A stretch of DNA of 6,104 nt from contig WTKG01000147.1 in NCBI GenBank assembly GCA_011524475.1, positions 1 through 6,104 of the forward strand, given 5' to 3'. A model generated the notes under the pieces. That model made no database searches. It saw nothing but the letters and a program-made list of their open reading frames with translations, and was not told where the DNA came from. Source of the DNA: Demequinaceae bacterium. GTDB taxonomy: Bacteria > Actinomycetota > Actinomycetes > Actinomycetales > Demequinaceae. The position numbers and the translations under genes are program-made. This document shows, one piece after another, positions 4,856-6,104 of this stretch. How positions within the stretch are numbered: the first letter of the stretch is position 1; every line of letters begins with the position of its first letter.

Positions 4856-6104
4856 CTACTCTGTGTACGGACGTTCGAGGGGGCCGTCGTTCCCAGGGCC
4901 TTCGATGTGAGTCACGGACCCGTCTTCTCCCGCTTGCCCGATGTACCAGTTATATCCCTGTTCGGCGATTCCCCTTGGCATGCTTCCGAGGAAACCAGGA
5001 ACAAACGCCATCCACGAATAAAAAGTGGGGTGTGTGGGTTCAGTGGTCCAGCTCACGTTGTCAGGACTTCGGGTCACGACGACCGGTCTGGTGTTCCAGG
5101 CTTCTGAAATATTCATCAGTCTTTCTTGTGTGAGAGGCCCGAAAATCAAAATCACCGGGGCGTCACATCCTGCACGGATGGTTCCAAAGTGTGATCCCGT
5201 ACCCACCAACACGGTTGGGCGATGATCGATATAGCTACAGAGCTGTTCCATCTGGGCGCGGGCCCCTTGTTGTTCGGGAACATACACGGTGGGGGACAAA
5301 GCGATGGGTGTCACTGGGTCTTGAGTGCGAATAGAGAACCACGACAGCAGAGGCGACAGAGCCACCACAAGCGCAAGCAGTACGGTCAGTAATCGCTGCA
5401 AGACAGGGCGGATTCGTGGCTGAAGAGCAGTGATAGACCATTGCCACATCACGGCAGCGGTGAGAACTAGCCCGACAACTGCTGAGGCGGACAGTCTTCT
5501 AATCGCCCATATCTGGTCTTGAACAATCGAAGGCTGGATGAGATAGAGAAGGGCTGGCGCCATGAGTGCGGCAAGAGGGATAAGCCATTGAGGGCCGCGG
5601 GCCCCGAATCGGTACGCCAGGAGACCAAAGCCGAGTATTCCGAGAATTATCAGCGGCCACCCGAGATAAAGAGAAATCCATGTCACAGTGCTTTCGTCGT
5701 AGGTTCTCTCCGGGTCAATCGGGAACCCTGCCTGATCTTGGAAGAATGCGGTGAGGTTGCTATGGAATTCAGTTCTTGGCCTACGTGTGGTTGTCCAGAG
5801 TGGCCGTGACGCAAGCACTGCCCAGATCGCTATCAACGATCCACCCATGAGCCACGGCGAGAAAGAACGTACGCGTTGCGCAAAGGCCGGGTAGTCCTTA
5901 CGAACGACAGAAATGCCCACTACGAAAGCAATCGAGACAAGCATCGCGCATGCGTATCCAAGGCTGAGTGTGTCTGCTCTTTCACTCAAGCGTGCGTAGT
6001 ACTCCGCCGACCACACCCGGAGAGACCATATCCCCAGGAACACCACGAACCCTTGTGTGGCAGCGAAGCCGATGGCTTTGAGAATTCTTCCACGAGTGCT
6101 ACCC
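4856..6104 (-). CDS. Polytopic membrane protein, possible GT-C-type glycosyltransferase, 5' partial
   Basis: C-terminal part of a multi-pass membrane protein. A GTG at 6046 could start a 396-residue product, but the frame stays open to the window edge. The residues upstream of it (KAIGFAATQG) continue a hydrophobic helix, so the true start is probably beyond the edge. Counting from that GTG, about seven helices are visible: one at the N-terminus, then 27-48, 64-80, 124-146, 152-171, 186-203 and 215-236. A soluble C-terminal domain of about 155 residues follows (241-396). The segments ERTYDESTVTWISLYLGWP (113-131) and DQIWAIRR (177-184) recall conserved segments of actinobacterial GT-C-like membrane proteins, which transfer sugars from polyprenyl-phosphate donors. 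The catalytic loop normally lies near the N-terminus, outside the window, so enzymatic function cannot be judged. The soluble domain would probably be extracytoplasmic. It precedes the FHA-FtsK gene by 74 bases on the same strand. Confidence 0.75.
   Translation of the reverse strand, partial: GSTRGRILKAIGFAATQGFVVFLGIWSLRVWSAEYYARLSERADTLSLGYACAMLVSIAFVVGISVVRKDYPAFAQRVRSFSPWLMGGSLIAIWAVLASRPLWTTTRRPRTEFHSNLTAFFQDQAGFPIDPERTYDESTVTWISLYLGWPLIILGILGFGLLAYRFGARGPQWLIPLAALMAPALLYLIQPSIVQDQIWAIRRLSASAVVGLVLTAAVMWQWSITALQPRIRPVLQRLLTVLLALVVALSPLLSWFSIRTQDPVTPIALSPTVYVPEQQGARAQMEQLCSYIDHRPTVLVGTGSHFGTIRAGCDAPVILIFGPLTQERLMNISEAWNTRPVVVTRSPDNVSWTTEPTHPTFYSWMAFVPGFLGSMPRGIAEQGYNWYIGQAGEDGSVTHIEGPGNDGPLERPYTE

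Overview
The window looks like a chromosomal segment of an actinomycete (phylum Actinomycetota) with moderate GC content, in the high fifties per cent by eye. The strongest evidence is a WhiB1-type iron-sulfur protein, a family found essentially only in this phylum and its phages. It lies tail to tail with a PdtaS-type sensor histidine kinase, the same arrangement as Rv3219 (whiB1) and Rv3220c (pdtaS) in Mycobacterium tuberculosis. The moderate GC and the FHA-FtsK ATPase would fit an Actinomycetaceae-like host, but that narrower placement is a guess.

Layout from left to right. Positions 1-1012 (+) hold the C-terminal two thirds of the kinase (PAS, HisKA_2 and HATPase regions); its N-terminus lies outside the window. 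Positions 1009-1263 (-) encode WhiB1, and the two stop codons overlap in one TTAA palindrome. The 165-base divergent spacer 1264-1428 is the main regulatory region. It contains a candidate whiB1 promoter, a 13/15 imperfect direct repeat, an imperfect hairpin and a possible leaderless start for the next gene. Positions 1429-1836 (+) encode a four-helix membrane protein of unknown function. It also ends in a 4-base stop-codon overlap with the next gene.

Positions 1833-4781 (-) encode the largest and most interesting product, a 982-residue protein. It has an N-terminal FHA domain, two membrane helices, one intact FtsK/SpoIIIE ATPase domain and two progressively degenerate ones. This is the architecture of the type VII secretion motor EssC/EccC, not of a chromosome-segregating FtsK, yet no WXG100 substrate or other ESX component is in the window. 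After a 74-base gap, 4856-6104 (-) holds the C-terminal part of a multi-pass membrane protein. It resembles a GT-C-type glycosyltransferase with a C-terminal soluble domain, and its N-terminus lies beyond the right edge.

The kinase and WhiB1 are both signalling or regulatory proteins in a conserved neighbourhood. The FHA-FtsK protein and the polytopic membrane protein share a strand and could be cotranscribed, but nothing visible ties their functions together. The window contains no tRNA, rRNA, insertion sequence, CRISPR array or phage gene.
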